A stretch of DNA of 64,000 nt, from positions 41,933,095 to 41,997,094 of the forward strand of contig CM036243.1 of NCBI GenBank assembly GCA_020698575.1. The letters are read 5' to 3'. The translations under genes were made by a program, and so were the position numbers. Of the stretch, positions 30,891-41,745 are shown piece after piece. This stretch comes from Bostrychus sinensis (Eukaryota; Chordata; Actinopteri; Gobiiformes; Eleotridae). Below the pieces are notes generated by a model, which was not told the DNA's origin, did no database searches, and saw only the letters and a program-made list of their open reading frames with translations. Each line of letters starts with the position of its first letter. Positions within the stretch are counted from its first letter, which is position 1.

Positions 30891-31189
30891 ACCCATCACT
30901 GATTCCTTCTCTGTCATACTTTGTGCAGGTCAGAACGTGCTCTGTGGTCTCAGGAACATCACAGCTCTCATGTTTACCCAACAAGGACAGTGTCTTGTTT
31001 ACCTCACTGAGTCCTAATGGAAGGTCGGACAAAATACAGTTCTCTTTTTTTTCTTTCTTTGTTTTGTACCTGTTTATTGACCTCGTTTATGATTTGCCAA
31101 CTTTACAAACCCTGGCCAGCCACACAAACTCTTTTCCTGTTCTATACAAAGAACTTAGTCTGATTTCCTTTTGCTTCAGTTTTGTTTCG
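30891..31189. other. No recognised feature
   Basis: Short open frames on both strands; no domain or repeat identified. Confidence 0.35.
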
Positions 31190-31634
31190 TGAGGAAAGGC
31201 ACAGATTCAGAACACAGGCCGTCATATTTATCGCACTGAGTCCTATTACTCACATTTTCTTTCTCTGTACAAAACTGACAGCAGCGAGGCGTCTCTCCTG
31301 TGCGACTTCTCATACAGTTAACCTTTCCTCTGGACTCACAAACTGAACAGCTGAATGGTCTTTCCCTGTGTGAACTAACGTGCACTGAAAGCCCTTCCCA
31401 GTCTCTGAACACCTGCATGGTCTGCTGCTTCCGCCCACGTCCCTCACAGGTTCAAGATTCTTCGTTGTGAGACAGCTTTTGAGTCATGTCTTCTGAGTGA
31501 GCGACGTGCTTTCAGAAGTTCAGTAATATGACATGAGTTTTTAAAAACATACTCGACTGAACATCTGTAACATTTTTTAACCCGGTGTAAACCTCTTCCC
31601 ACTTCTCCTTCACTCACCGACACAACCTGGACAT
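31190..31634 (-). pseudogene. ZNF pseudogene E
   Basis: On the minus strand a class II-type acceptor (gtgtcctgcag) sets an exon start at 31634, followed by VQVVSVSEGEVGR, which parallels VQTVTVSQKVAG of gene F. The acidic spacer is missing. Eroded fingers follow: 'RPFSCSVCESRGK' and 'TPRCCQFCTEK' keep CxxC pairs, but helices and histidines are lost and frames break. No first exon is seen upstream. This is a dead copy between D and C. Confidence 0.7.
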
Positions 31635-31715
31635 CTGCAGGACACACAACAGAAAATAACGCCTCAAGTAACAAATAATAATTAAGTTGTTGTCATTATT
31701 TGTCTAAACTTTATT

Positions 31716-31727
31716 AGATAGATAGAT

Positions 31728-31805
<78 letters not shown>

Positions 31806-31816
31806 GAGATAGATAG
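31716..31816. repeat. (GATA)n microsatellite
   Basis: About 25 copies of GATA with one GATGATA interruption near the left and one GAGA near the right end. Confidence 0.97.
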
Positions 31817-31945
31817 AAGTTTATTGTTAGATACAGTTGTGTAAAGGCATACATACATTATGGACCCCCTTGAAAACGAGATGCTACACCTCAAGGGGTT
31901 ATTCCTCTTTAAAACGTAAATAAATAAATAAATTAACATACAAAC
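31817..31945 (-). mobile_element. Retroelement 3'-tail fragment
   Basis: On the minus strand this reads 'gaataaccccttgaggtgta... ttcaagggggtccat...', the same architecture as 1770-1850, ahead of an A/T-rich stretch. A truncated LINE tail is likely. Confidence 0.4.
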
Positions 31946-31949
31946 AAAA

Positions 31950-32319
31950 TATAACGTAACCAGACACAGTACACGTGGTCACGTGATGGAAGTTTAGTCC
32001 CGGATTGGCCGGCCTGGTGCCGCGGGGACATAAAGCGGCGGAGGTGGGTCCTCCCCGCACTCTCGCCAGCCACAGCCTGTTACGTTGCCACGTTGCCACG
32101 TCTCTTTCCTTCTTAGTTTTAGGTTGAAGAACGGAGTCCCAGCTTATAGTTTAGTTTAGCCACTTTTCACTTTTTTTGTTGCTGGGCTCTCCGTCTTTAT
32201 TTAGGATTATTTTTGTTAGTATTTTGTTGTAAAATAAATGATTATTTTGAGCACCTATTGTCCGTGTCTTACGTTAGGCTCCCTCTTTACCCTAGACTTC
32301 TGTAACTGGGACGTAACAT
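31950..32319 (+). mobile_element. Probable 5' LTR of a retroelement
   Basis: The segment ends ...gggacgtaaca at 32318-32319, directly before a primer-binding-site-like sequence. Inside are a TATA-like acataaag (32028) and an AATAAA (about 32232), giving a U3-R-U5 arrangement. The left boundary is uncertain, and no second LTR was found downstream, so this rests on context. Confidence 0.45.
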
Positions 32320-32322
32320 AAC

Positions 32323-32335
32323 TGGGGGCTCGTCC
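32323..32335 (+). other. Primer-binding site (tRNA-Pro type)
   Basis: TGGGGGCTCGTCC lies 3-4 bases after the LTR end. It matches the start of the tRNA-Pro primer-binding site known from many vertebrate LTR elements; the match stops after 13 bases. Confidence 0.5.
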
Positions 32336-32696
32336 TCTGGTTAAGACTTTAGAATTTCTTGATATTGAGCTCAGTTTCTTCTTCTTGGCTCATGTGTATA
32401 ATGATGTTGGCTGGTGGAGGTTTGGCGCGAGTTCTTTTTGTCCTCTGTATTGTGCACCCCTCTCTCTTTTTTTTTTTTCTGTATTGACACTGCATGTTTT
32501 TCGGCCTTATGGAGTTTGATTTTGAGGACTTTTTGGCTCATCCGAGTCTTGAAAAATTTGATCAATGCACTAAAGTTAATTTGTTCTCTATTGCTGCTCA
32601 TTTTAAATACCGTTTTGTAAAGAGGATAAAAAGCAGAACATTAAATATCAGATTTGTGAGAGAACAATGTTCTCCTTCCCGTCAGCGAGCTGCCCT

Positions 32697-33066
32697 CCGA
32701 GGGCCCTCGGACCCTGAGCTGCTGCGTCCTCGGACCCTGAGCTGCTGCGCCCTCGGACCCTGAACTGCTGCGCCCTCGGACCCTGAGCTGCTGCGTCCTC
32801 GGACCCTGAGCTGCTGCGCCCTCGGACCCTGAGCTGCTGCGTCCTCGGACCCTGAGCTGCTGCGCCCTCGGACCCTGAGCTGCTGCGCCCTCGGACCCTG
32901 AGCTGCTGCGTCCTCGGACCCTGAGCTGCTGCGCCCTCGGACCCTGAGCTGCTGCGCCCTCGGACCCTGAGCTGCTGCGTCCTCGGACCCTGAGCTGCTG
33001 CGCCCTCGGACCCTGAGCTGCTGCGCCCTCGGACCCTGAGCTGCTGCGCCCTCGGACCCTGAGCTA
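32697..33066. repeat. Minisatellite, 23-bp unit, about 16 copies
   Basis: Nearly perfect tandem GAGCTGCTGCGYCCTCGGACCCT-type units (23 bases; Y varies) inside the retroelement gag region. Because 23 is not a multiple of three the frame rotates, so the array breaks gag if it was once coding. Confidence 0.95.
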
Positions 33067-33689
33067 CACTGGAGTTACAGCTGGAGATGCGGCGCTTGGA
33101 GCTCAAAGAAAGAGAGCTCCTGAGTTTGAGCTGCGTACATTTGAGATGGTGGAATCTGGTAGATGTGAATCTGCTCGGTATAGAGCTAGAGAGCAGAAGA
33201 GTGATTTTGAAGAGGATTTTGATGTAAATAAGTGCATTTGCCTTATCCCACCTTTTTCTGAGAGACACGTGGACAAATATTTAGTTTTGTTTGAGCGGGC
33301 GGCAACGACCTTAAAGTGGCCTAAAGATATTTGTCCTGTTTTACTGCAGTGCGTAAAGCCCAGGAGGCCAACGCCTCTCACCTGAGTCTAGACTCTGACC
33401 AGGTGAGGACTGCAGGTTTAAGGTCTTATTCGCTTGTTCCGGAGGCGTACAGGCAGAAGTTTCGCCGTTTTAAGAAAGCAGATGGTCTGAGCTATGTTGA
33501 GTTTGAGAAAATCGCGCTCTTGATCGCTGGTGTGGTGTGCAAGGGGTGAAAGATTTTGACCAACTTCGTGATCTTGTTCTAATGGAGGATTTTAAAAACT
33601 GTCTACCTGACAGAATTGCGACACATAAATGAACAGAAAGTTACTAATGTAGCTGCTGCTGCTGTATTAGCTGACGAATATGTTCTGAC

Positions 33690-34113
33690 TAGTGATGTGA
33701 CGTTCTGTATCGAGGCTTCGAAGCGTGTGCCGAGCAGGGGAGGGGGCGTTTCCACGATGTGCGTATCGAGGCTTGCTTCATTTAGGGGAGGAGCTGAAAA
33801 TGATGACGTCTGAAGCCTCGCTGCCCCGCTGTACCACGAGACTGATTCAGGAAGTGGTTCGGATTTTGCCACAAGTTTTGACAGTGATATAAACCCCTCA
33901 GGCTCCATTCCAAATGTGGGTGTTTGATGGAGAGTTGCGGTCGGTGAGAGTTTGGGTAGAGTTAGAGATAGTTTGGAGATTTAGGAGAGTTCCCTGAACC
34001 ATAATCACTGACCATACCTCAACATTACCCCAACCCCAACCACCCTCACCTCACTGTAAATGATCATTTCCATTTTCATCATTTCCAAATAATCATTTTC
34101 CATACTGCCAGTG

Positions 34114-34163
<50 letters not shown>

Positions 34164-34392
34164 ACTGCCATCACTACAATATACATGTTTTGTATACTTC
34201 TTTATTTTGCAGACAGTTTTATTCACAGGCTTTCTGCAAAATGCCACACACTTCAAATTCATGCCAACTGATATTTTTGCGTCCAGTAGATGTCCTTCCA
34301 GAGCAAATGAAGCTTCAAGAAGCTTTGCGCTGGAGTGAACCAATTGGATGAAAGGCTGCAGTGCTTCATGAAGCTTCATCTGCCCATCACTA
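33690..34392. mobile_element. hAT-type non-autonomous element inserted in gag
   Basis: The ends are TAGTGATGTGAC (33690) and, inverted, TAGTGATGGGCA (ending 34392). Flanks GTTCTGAC (33682-33689) and ATTCTGAC (34393-34400) form an 8-bp target duplication with one mismatch. 'cgaggcttcgaagc' and 'gaagcttca' subterminal motifs are present. No transposase. The gag coding similarity resumes immediately on the right side. Confidence 0.8.
34119..34159. repeat. (CA)n microsatellite
   Basis: About 20 CA repeats within the hAT insertion. Confidence 0.97.
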
Positions 34393-35084
34393 ATTCTGAC
34401 TCACAGGGAGAGCTTCAAAAAACCCTTTTCTCTGTCGCAGCGTGGTCCAGTCACGCTCACTCTAGTAACCACCACGTGACAACTCCCAACAACAGCGCGG
34501 CTAAAGAGCGGCCCGTGTGCGCGTACTGTAAAAAACGTGGCCATTTGATAAGCAACTGCTTTTTGCTGAATAAAAAGAATAAACCCAAAGCCGTAGCGTT
34601 GCTGAAGACCTTTGCGTGTGGATTTGGATATTTATTCCAACTTTATTATGAAGGGCGCGGTCCCTTTACGCGATACCGCTGCCTCAAGGTCTATTATTCT
34701 AAGAAGTGTTGCCTCTTTCGGATAAATCCTCCCTGAAATGTAATGAGCTGGTGCAGGGTTTTGGAATGAAATTTGTAAATTTACCCGTGCACTCTCTTCA
34801 GCCCGAGTCGGACCTGGAGTCTGGTCCTGCTGCGGTGGCTGCATGCACCACTTTTCCTGTTAAGGGAGTTGATTTCCTCTTAGGGAATGATTTGGTTGGG
34901 GGCAAGATTCTAGTTAACCCCAAGGTGACTGCTGTACCCCTTGTTTCCGAGGACCCTGATGAATTGCAGAGGGAATTTCCCACGGAGTTTCCCGTGTGCG
35001 CTGTTACGCGTGCTATGGCTAAAGCTGGTGTTTCTGATGCACAGTGTGAGGTTTAGAGGAACGCTTTCTGACAGACCCTGACCT

Positions 35085-35310
35085 CGAGTCTGAGGGCGCA
35101 CTCACACCGGGGCCAGTGGAGCCGTGCTGTGCCCAGGTTCGACTGGGGAGGGGTCTGAGTCCCCGCCGGCCGCACTCTCACCGCACAAACGATCTGTGCT
35201 GTGGCCCGGTGACGTCATCAGCTCTGAGGGCGACAGGCTGCTACGTCATCGTGGTGCGCGGTTTGTTTACAAGTCGAGCGAGCCGCTGACACTTTTAAAA
35301 CCGGTGTAGA
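35085..35310. mobile_element. MITE-like G+C-rich segment
   Basis: 'gagggcgcactcacaccgggg' at the left, followed by CpG-rich sequence with two gacgtca/acgtcat motifs, resembles teleost 'gagggcgctttcacacc' elements. It ends the retroelement homology. The right boundary is uncertain. Confidence 0.35.
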
Positions 35311-35399
35311 GGAAAACATGAGACCAGCGACATGAAGTATCTGTGCTGTTGTGATTCTGCTTTGAGTCTCGTTCATGAGAGGCGGTCTTCTGTCACGTG

Positions 35400-35885
35400 T
35401 GTAACGGGTGGTACCTCGGGGGTCGCTGGGGCCCCGCCGGCAAAAAAGGATAAATAGGAAGTGGGCTGTTTGCCCACGAGGTGCCAGTTTCCGTGGGAGG
35501 CAGGGAGTTTGCTGGGCCCACGCCGTGCGTGGTTGTAATCAAGGGATTGGTAAGTTTTTTATAGTTTTTTACAGGGTGTTACTTTTAATTGAGTAAATGT
35601 ATTTTTAATGTGTTACTTTGTGGTAGGACCACGCCAGGGTTTTAAAGATCTGTCGACCTGTGACTGAGGAATGGCTGTGTGTGAGGCGTTCACGACGCAC
35701 AGGTACATTTTTAATACAGGTTTTAGGAACATTAAAAATGTTGTTTAAATATTGTGTTTTGTAATTTTGTATTTTGTGTTTTTTACAGTTGTGTTTATGT
35801 CCCTGCTGTCTTTAGTTTGAGTTAGATGAGGTTTTTAGTTTGTCCGCCTCGCCTTGCGGCCTGCTTGCCTACACCTGTAAAGGAC
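35400..35885 (+). promoter_or_regulatory. Promoter/leader-like segment, partly shared with 43680-43970
   Basis: A TATA-like ggataaatagg (35446-35456), a G+C-rich leader and a consensus donor TTG|GTAAGT at 35549/35550 suggest an LTR-like promoter with a spliced leader. The later part (tttttacagttgtg... ctgctgtctttagtttgagttag) resembles 43815-43890. No coding exon was found. Confidence 0.3.
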
Positions 35886-36899
35886 TAACTTGGTATTTTC
35901 CATTTTTGTTTGTTTGTTTGCTTCGGTCACTTCCCATAATAATTACACACATACTGAACAGTTCTAATGTATAATTCCTGATCATTGCTGTGAACCTGTG
36001 TGCGGTGTTCTTGAAGTGTTGTAAACTCATGTAAAGTACAGTGTGGGTTGTGTGGGTTTGTACCGTACAGGGTGGAGTTAATTCGGGGTTATACAAATTA
36101 GATCTGGGAGATATGGTAGCGTATGGGAAAATAACCACTTCTTTGTGTTTGATATAAATATTGTCAACTTTAATCTGACAATAATTTTTATGTTATCGCC
36201 CTGAACACACAGTCAACCCAGTGACTTTTATTCATTAAAATGTGTAAAAAGAGAAAAGTAAAACCATAAATTGTGCAGGGGCGGCTCCAGACAAATATCA
36301 TTGAGGGGGCAATGAAATTCTGACACAACAATATACACCAAAAACAAGAGGCTAAAATCAACATACAAAATATAAATTACCATTAGTATTGAGCAACAAT
36401 TCTATCTAGACTATCTTCGGCATAACTGCTGTATAAATGTTTAATTTAAGTGGTTATTAATTTGACTAATGCCCGCAGTTCATTTTTTTTATGTTTGTAT
36501 TTTTGGGAGAGCAGATGGATGAATGAGGGGGCGAGTGGGGGGGGTGGGGGGTGGAGCTTCTGATTGCAGATCAAAACTGTCCACACAATTATTAAACACA
36601 AACTGATTTTAGCACGAATAATGTACGTCTTCTCACACTTGAGTCAGGATATTATTGCAGATGTATACAGACTGTAAATAGATATTTCTGTGAGTGTATG
36701 TAATGTTTGGCACAGTGTAATGAATTAGTATCTCTGTCATTTTAATGTACTCATTATGATTATGTGCTACTGTAATGTATAAGAGGAATGTAGAACAGGT
36801 GAGTATGAGTTTGGTAAACTGAAGATGATAAATTGTGCGTGTATTCCATAAAGTACGAGAAGGGCTTGGTATTTTGTATTTAGTTTTCTTGTACTTGGT
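35886..36899. other. No recognised gene
   Basis: AT-rich with a guanine-rich patch at 36526-36554. 'caggggcggctccagac' at about 36278 resembles a DNA-element end but has no partner. Confidence 0.35.
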
Positions 36900-37655
36900 G
36901 TTTTTTATTTTATTTATTTATTTATTTATTTATTTGAAAGGGACAGGACAAAAAAACATTGTTACAGTTTCAGATGCAACCGATGCCATGTCCACAGGCC
37001 ATCGAGCTAACAGCTAATTTGCAGACCAAGTCCCTGAGACAAAACAAACAGTAACAAACAATTAGACAGAGACACAAACATTAAAACATACAATACATAT
37101 AATACAGAATATTTACAATAAAACACTGGTAGAGATGTAACTCTAATGTCCACAGACTTGATTGGATTTAAGCCATTGTTTTACTCCACAAGTAAATTGT
37201 TTTAGATCTGGGAGAGCTTTTAATTCGGCAGGTATGGTGTTCCAGATCTGAGGGCCTTTTACTGTGAATGAGCTCTGGTCTGCAGTCAGCGCTGGCAGCG
37301 CCCCTTGTGGTGACGCCTCGGGTTTGATATTTTTGAATTGTGTTGCTTATGATCTCTGGGGCAAGACCATTAATACATTTAAAAATGAACTTTAACAAAG
37401 AACACTTTATAAAATTTTCAAAACTTAATAAATTGTGCTTTTCTTGAATTCTACAGTAATGCCATTTCATTGGCTTTTGGTCCAGCACTTTTAAAGCTTG
37501 TTTATAAAGAGAAACTACACTTTTCATTGCTGACTGGTTAGCCTGGCTCCAGACAGTGATACAACAGGAAAAATGGGATAAAATCATTGCATGAAAATAT
37601 AATTTAGCCGCATTTATTGATAAACAAGATCTTATAAGACGAAAACAGTTCATAT
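36900..37655 (-). mobile_element. 5'-truncated LINE (reverse transcriptase C-terminal end)
   Basis: A 161-aa minus-strand frame (37653-37168) encodes the end of a non-LTR reverse transcriptase: LYFHAMILSHFSCCITVWS, then SLYKQALKVLDQKPM, then LLSFENF and CINGLAPEII. The 3' end carries an AAAT-type tail (plus-strand TTTA repeats at 36905-36935). This family differs from those at 19690 and 52510. Confidence 0.75.
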
Positions 37656-38067
37656 TAGTCCTAACTGTCTTTGTTATTTTCTTGAATTGTTGTGTTCCTG
37701 AGTTCTTCCAGCAGGGACTAAGGATGGAAATTAGCCTCGGCTCTAATCCTGCAGATTTACAGAGATATGTGACTTTTTATGTTTCTGTTCTTAATGTGCA
37801 TTGTCCCTTCAATAAATAATAAACAAACAAACAAATGTTGGAACATCAGAGAACTTCCCCAGAGCCCTGCAGTACATCATCCCAGCACTGCTTCCTCACA
37901 CCTCAGAAAACTTCTCCACTGGTATCAGATAAATACTAAATAAATACTTTTCCTGAAAACCAATTTTCAGCGATCCTCCCGCAGACCTGTACCTGCTGAC
38001 GTCACTCGTTTTCTAATCCTTAACTGACTCGACCTGAACATCTGCAAGTGTCAGAATAATAAACCTG
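37656..38067. other. No recognised gene; possible LINE tail
   Basis: 'gcattgtcccttcaataaataataaacaaacaaac' at 37800-37836 looks like the 3' end of a plus-strand retroelement. Otherwise nothing is recognised. Confidence 0.35.
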
Positions 38068-40068
38068 TAGAGATGGGATTTATGGCTTTTTAACGGGAGC
38101 TGAATCTTTGAGATCCGTTCATTTCAAAGAGCCGTTCAAAAGGGTTAGGGGGGTTTAAGTTATTTTAAGAAGCAGTCAGTTCATTCAGAAAATAAACACA
38201 GTAGGTAGACATTATAATTTTAATCAGAATAAAATGTATTCTATTGGTGGGACTTTATTATTGTCTTATTCAGTCATGATAATAAAATGTGTGGACTAAA
38301 TTCTCAAATGTTGACCTCATAAACCTCTGCACAGAGTGAGACCACCATTTTGGATTTATTATACACTGCTCAAAAAAATAAAAAACACTAAAAATAACAC
38401 ATCCTAGATCTGAATGAATGAAATATTCTTATTAAATACTTTGTTCTTTACATAGTTGAATGTGCTGACAACAAAATCACACAAAAATGATCAATGGAAA
38501 TCCAATTTATTAACCCATGAAGATCTGGATTTGGAGTCACACTCAAAGTTAAAGTGGAAAAACCCACTACAGGCTGATCCAACTTTGATGTACTGTCCTT
38601 AAACCAAGTCAGAATGAGGCTCAGTAGTGGGTGTGGCCTCCTGTGTGACCTCCCTACAACACCTGGGCCTGCTCCTGAGGAGGAGGCGATGGTCTCCTGA
38701 GGATCTCCTCTCAGACCTGGACTAAAGCCTCCACCAGCTCCTGGACAGTCTGTGGTGCAGCGTGGCGTTGGTGGATGGAGCGAGACATGATGTCCCAGAT
38801 GTGCTCAGTTGGATTCAGGTCTGGGGAACGGGCAGGGCCAGTCCATAGCATCAATGCCTTGGTCTTGCAGGAACTGCTGACACACTCCAGCCACATGAGG
38901 TCTAGCATTGTCTTGCATTAGGAGGAACCCAGGGCCAGCACCAGCATCTGGTCTCACAAGGATCTGAGGATCTCATCTCAGGTACCTAATGGCAGTCAGG
39001 CCTCCTCTGGGAGCACATGGAGGGCTGTGTGGCCCCCAAAGAAACGCCACCCCACACCATTACTGACCCACTGCCAAACCGGTCGCTGGAGGATGTTGCA
39101 GGCAGCAGAACGTTCTCCACGGCGTCTCCAGACTCTGTCACGTCTGTCACATGTGCTCAGTGTGAACCTGCTTTCATCTGTGAAGAGCACAGGGCGCCAG
39201 TCGCGAATTTGCCAATCTTGGTGTTCTCTGGCAAACGCCAAACGTCCTGCACGGTGTTGGGCTGAAGCACAACCCCCACCTGTGGACGTCGGGCCCTCAT
39301 ACCACCCTCATGGAGTCTCTTTGTGAGCGTTTGAGCAGACACATGCACATCTGTGGCCTGCTGGAGGTCAGGGCTCTGGCAGTGCTCCTCCTGTTCCTCC
39401 TCGCACAAAGGAGGAGGTAGTGGTCCTGCTGCTGGGTTGTTGCCCTCCTACGGCCTCCTCCACGTCTCCTGATGTACTGCCTGTCTCCTGGTAGCGCCTC
39501 CATGCTCTGGACACTACGCTGACAGACTCAGCAAACCTTCTTGCCACAGCTCGCATTGATGTCCATCCTGGATGAGCTGCACTACCTGAGCCACTTGTGT
39601 GGGTTGGACCAAAACATCAGCCAGAAAGGAACTGAGAAGTGGTCTGTGGTCACCTCCTGCAGAACCACTCCTTTATTGGGGGAGTCTTGCTAATTGCCTA
39701 TAATTTCCACCTGTTGGAAATTATAATGTGCAAATGTGTGACATTTACAGATGTCCATACAAAAAAGTCAGTAAAAACTAAGCAGGCAACAATAAACTTT
39801 CATGCACACACACTGTTTACAACCAGAGACTTCAGACTGATGAGAGTCTGAGCTGTCGTCTTTCTGTACGACTCTCTCTCGAGCTTGTATTCTACGCATT
39901 CTGATGTTTTTTTTTTTGTTTGTTTTTTATTTTCTTGTTAATTTTGATACAAGAGAAAAAAAACGAAAGAAAAAACGAACAGCTCCCGCGCCACCGTGAT
40001 TGGCTCTTATCGTTCACGGTGAAGAGCCGTTCAAAAGATTGGGATTTTTCATGAATGTCACATCTCTA
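38068..40068. mobile_element. hAT-like element carrying a Tc1 insertion
   Basis: The left end TAGAGATGGGAT (38068) and the inverted right end TAGAGATGTGAC (ending 40068) bracket the region. 'agagccgttcaaaag' lies near both ends (38130 and 40024). The Tc1-like element at 38360-39722 lies inside. The flanking 8-mers match weakly (taaacctg / taaaatct), so the outer element is a tentative call. Confidence 0.4.
38360..39722 (-). mobile_element. Tc1-like transposon, decayed
   Basis: The left terminus tatacactgctcaaaaaaataaa begins at a TA dinucleotide (38360-38361), as Tc1/mariner insertions require. On the minus strand, transposase pieces appear in order: helix-turn-helix segments (about 39556-39297, MRAVARRFAESVSVVSRAWR...); a catalytic-core piece with LFTDESRF (39241-38996); and a final piece with PARSPDLNPTEHIWD (about 38820). 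These are the DDE motifs of the Tc1 family. Frames are broken by indels, and the 5' terminal inverted repeat is missing on the right, so it cannot move by itself. Confidence 0.88.
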
Positions 40069-40765
40069 TAAAATCTCCTTAAACGTTACTCACATACATG
40101 CAAAGCTTTTATTGTGAAGGGCTGAACCTCGAGATGTTACAGCGTCTGCACAAAGAGCCGCAACAAACACGATGGACAGGGAGAACGTTTTAAGTGCATT
40201 TATTTGAACAAAAATAACCATAAATAAACGCATAAATAAATAAAGGCAGTACTGAGGATGGTGAAGTAAACATAAACCGAATGTGAAAGTGTTTCGCAGC
40301 CAGAGCGCTCGCTTCTTTTCTGCAGAAACCAACATGATTTTGGATTCTGTGCGGACTCATAGCCTTCCAGCGTCAGATAGGCTAGAGTTATGTGTTTCTG
40401 AAGAGCACCGTTACATGGACGACCTCACAAACTGGACACACGAAAGAACTTTTATTCATCACAACAATGTCTCATATGTGGACCTTATTTTATGATTTCA
40501 TATATTTCATTCCTTTGCAGGTTTAATACTTACCTTTGTTCTTTCTTGCTCCCACTTTTTGTCATTTTATTGCACATTTTCACCTTTTCTTGCTTTTCAG
40601 TTCAAAATTCATCAACACACATTCTCAAATAACATTCTCTTTAATGCCCTGTGGGTGGCGCTCTCTTGCTCATAGCACAAAAACATGATCTGCTGATGAA
40701 TCTGTTTCTCATTTCTCTTAAACAGCGTCCTCATTCCTTTGAATAAATAAACGGCAGTCAGGTTT
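40069..40765. other. 3' flank of gene D, nothing intact
   Basis: A lone knuckle-like trace on the minus strand (plus: cctcacaaactggacacacgaaag at 40424-40447) matches 7831-7858. Otherwise AT-rich with no feature. Confidence 0.35.
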
Positions 40766-41663
40766 TTACTCTGAGAAGATGGCTGTGGGAGCAGAGGACG
40801 GGGCAAGCGTCTCGCCGTGCGCCTTCTTCTTGTGTTGACTTAACCCGCTCGAGTCTGAGAACTGTCTCTGACAAACTGAGCAGCTGAAAGGCTTCTCGCC
40901 CGTGTGGATTCTCATGTGTATCTTCAGGCACTGCTTCGCGGCGTAATGCTTGGCGCAGACCTCGCACTTGTACAGTTTGTCGCCCGTGTGAGTTCTCATG
41001 TGTCCCTTCAGGTTGCCTTTCAGTTTGAAACCTTTTCCGCAAACTGCACAGCTGAAAGGTCTCTCTCCCGTGTGAACTAACATGTGATTACTGAGAGCAC
41101 CTTGATTGGTAAAACATTTCTGACAAACTGAGCAACTGTAGGGCCTCTCTCCTGTGTGAATTCGTATGTGCGTCTTGAGGTTGCCTTGCTGAGTAAAACC
41201 CTTCACACAAAATGGACACTTGAATGGTTTCTCTCCCGTGTGGACTAATTCATGTCTGTGTAAATCTGAACTAATCTGAAACCTCTTCCCACAGTCTGAA
41301 CACCTGTGTGGTTTGTCAGTTCCTCCCACATCAGTCCCAGAGGAGTCAGGACTGATCATTGCGTAGCTTCTTTTTGCCGGAGCCTGTTCTTGACTATAGT
41401 CTTCTGAGTGGTCGGTGTCAGAAGAGCTGTCAGTGTGCTCCTCACTATCTGAGTGTAACTGTGTGAGTGGATCTGAGCTGCAGCCTGCTTCTGCTCCACA
41501 GTCCTCTCCATTAGTTTCCTCTCTGTTCTCCTCAGTTGGTCTTTGATGAAGCACAGAGGACTTGTCTTCATCATCTTCAGTTTTCACACAGACAGGAGCG
41601 AAGAAGGGGAGCTCTTGCAGCTGTTCCTCCTCTGGTTCCTCTTTAATGTGTGGCAGCTCCTGA
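40766..41663 (-). CDS. ZNF gene D, finger exon (6 C2H2 fingers)
   Basis: Exon 2 begins at 41663 after acceptor tttgtgtccag, in phase with exon 1 at 45488-45549. Together they give a predicted 319-aa protein. The join reads S-QELPHIKEEPEEEQLQ. The spacer then carries VKTEDDED, the invariant block and SEEHTDSSSDTDHSEDYSQ. Six fingers follow with TGEKP/TGERP linkers; the last uses H-x4-H (HKKKAH) and finger 5 has Tyr in place of the core Phe (CAKHYAAK). The tail is short (ETLAPSSAPTAIFSE). All zinc ligands are present, so the gene looks functional. It is presumably a nuclear DNA-binding protein with an acidic N-terminal half. Confidence 0.9.
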
Positions 41664-41745
41664 CTGGACACAAACAACACAGCATGTTAAATCCTTACTC
41701 TTTTCATATCAACTTTACAATACTGACAACAACAGTTATTGCAAT

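Larger units (their letters stand above)
32509..35056 (+). pseudogene. LTR-retroelement gag/protease remnant
   Basis: Pieces in order are: an N-terminal frame from 32509; a minisatellite (32697-33066); a capsid-like segment with LVPEAYRQKF (33435-33470), a SCAN-like signature found in fish Ty3/gypsy-type gag; an inserted hAT element (33690-34392); a zinc knuckle C-x2-C-x4-H-x4-C (CAYCKKRGHLISNC, about 34520-34561); and a protease-flank segment with LLGNDLVGG (34879-34905). Frameshifts and stops separate the pieces. Reverse transcriptase, RNase H and integrase are absent. It is a dead copy. Confidence 0.75.

Noticed and set aside
30854..31192. 112-codon frame starting MGAALCTDSF
   Set aside because: The same start occurs at 15707 because it is part of a dispersed repeat; no conserved protein continues.
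31716..31816. Sex-chromosome marker because of GATA repeats
   Set aside because: GATA microsatellites are common in fish, and one short run carries no such information.
32648..33268. 206-codon minus-strand frame
   Set aside because: It is the antisense reading of the 23-bp array in the retroelement gag.
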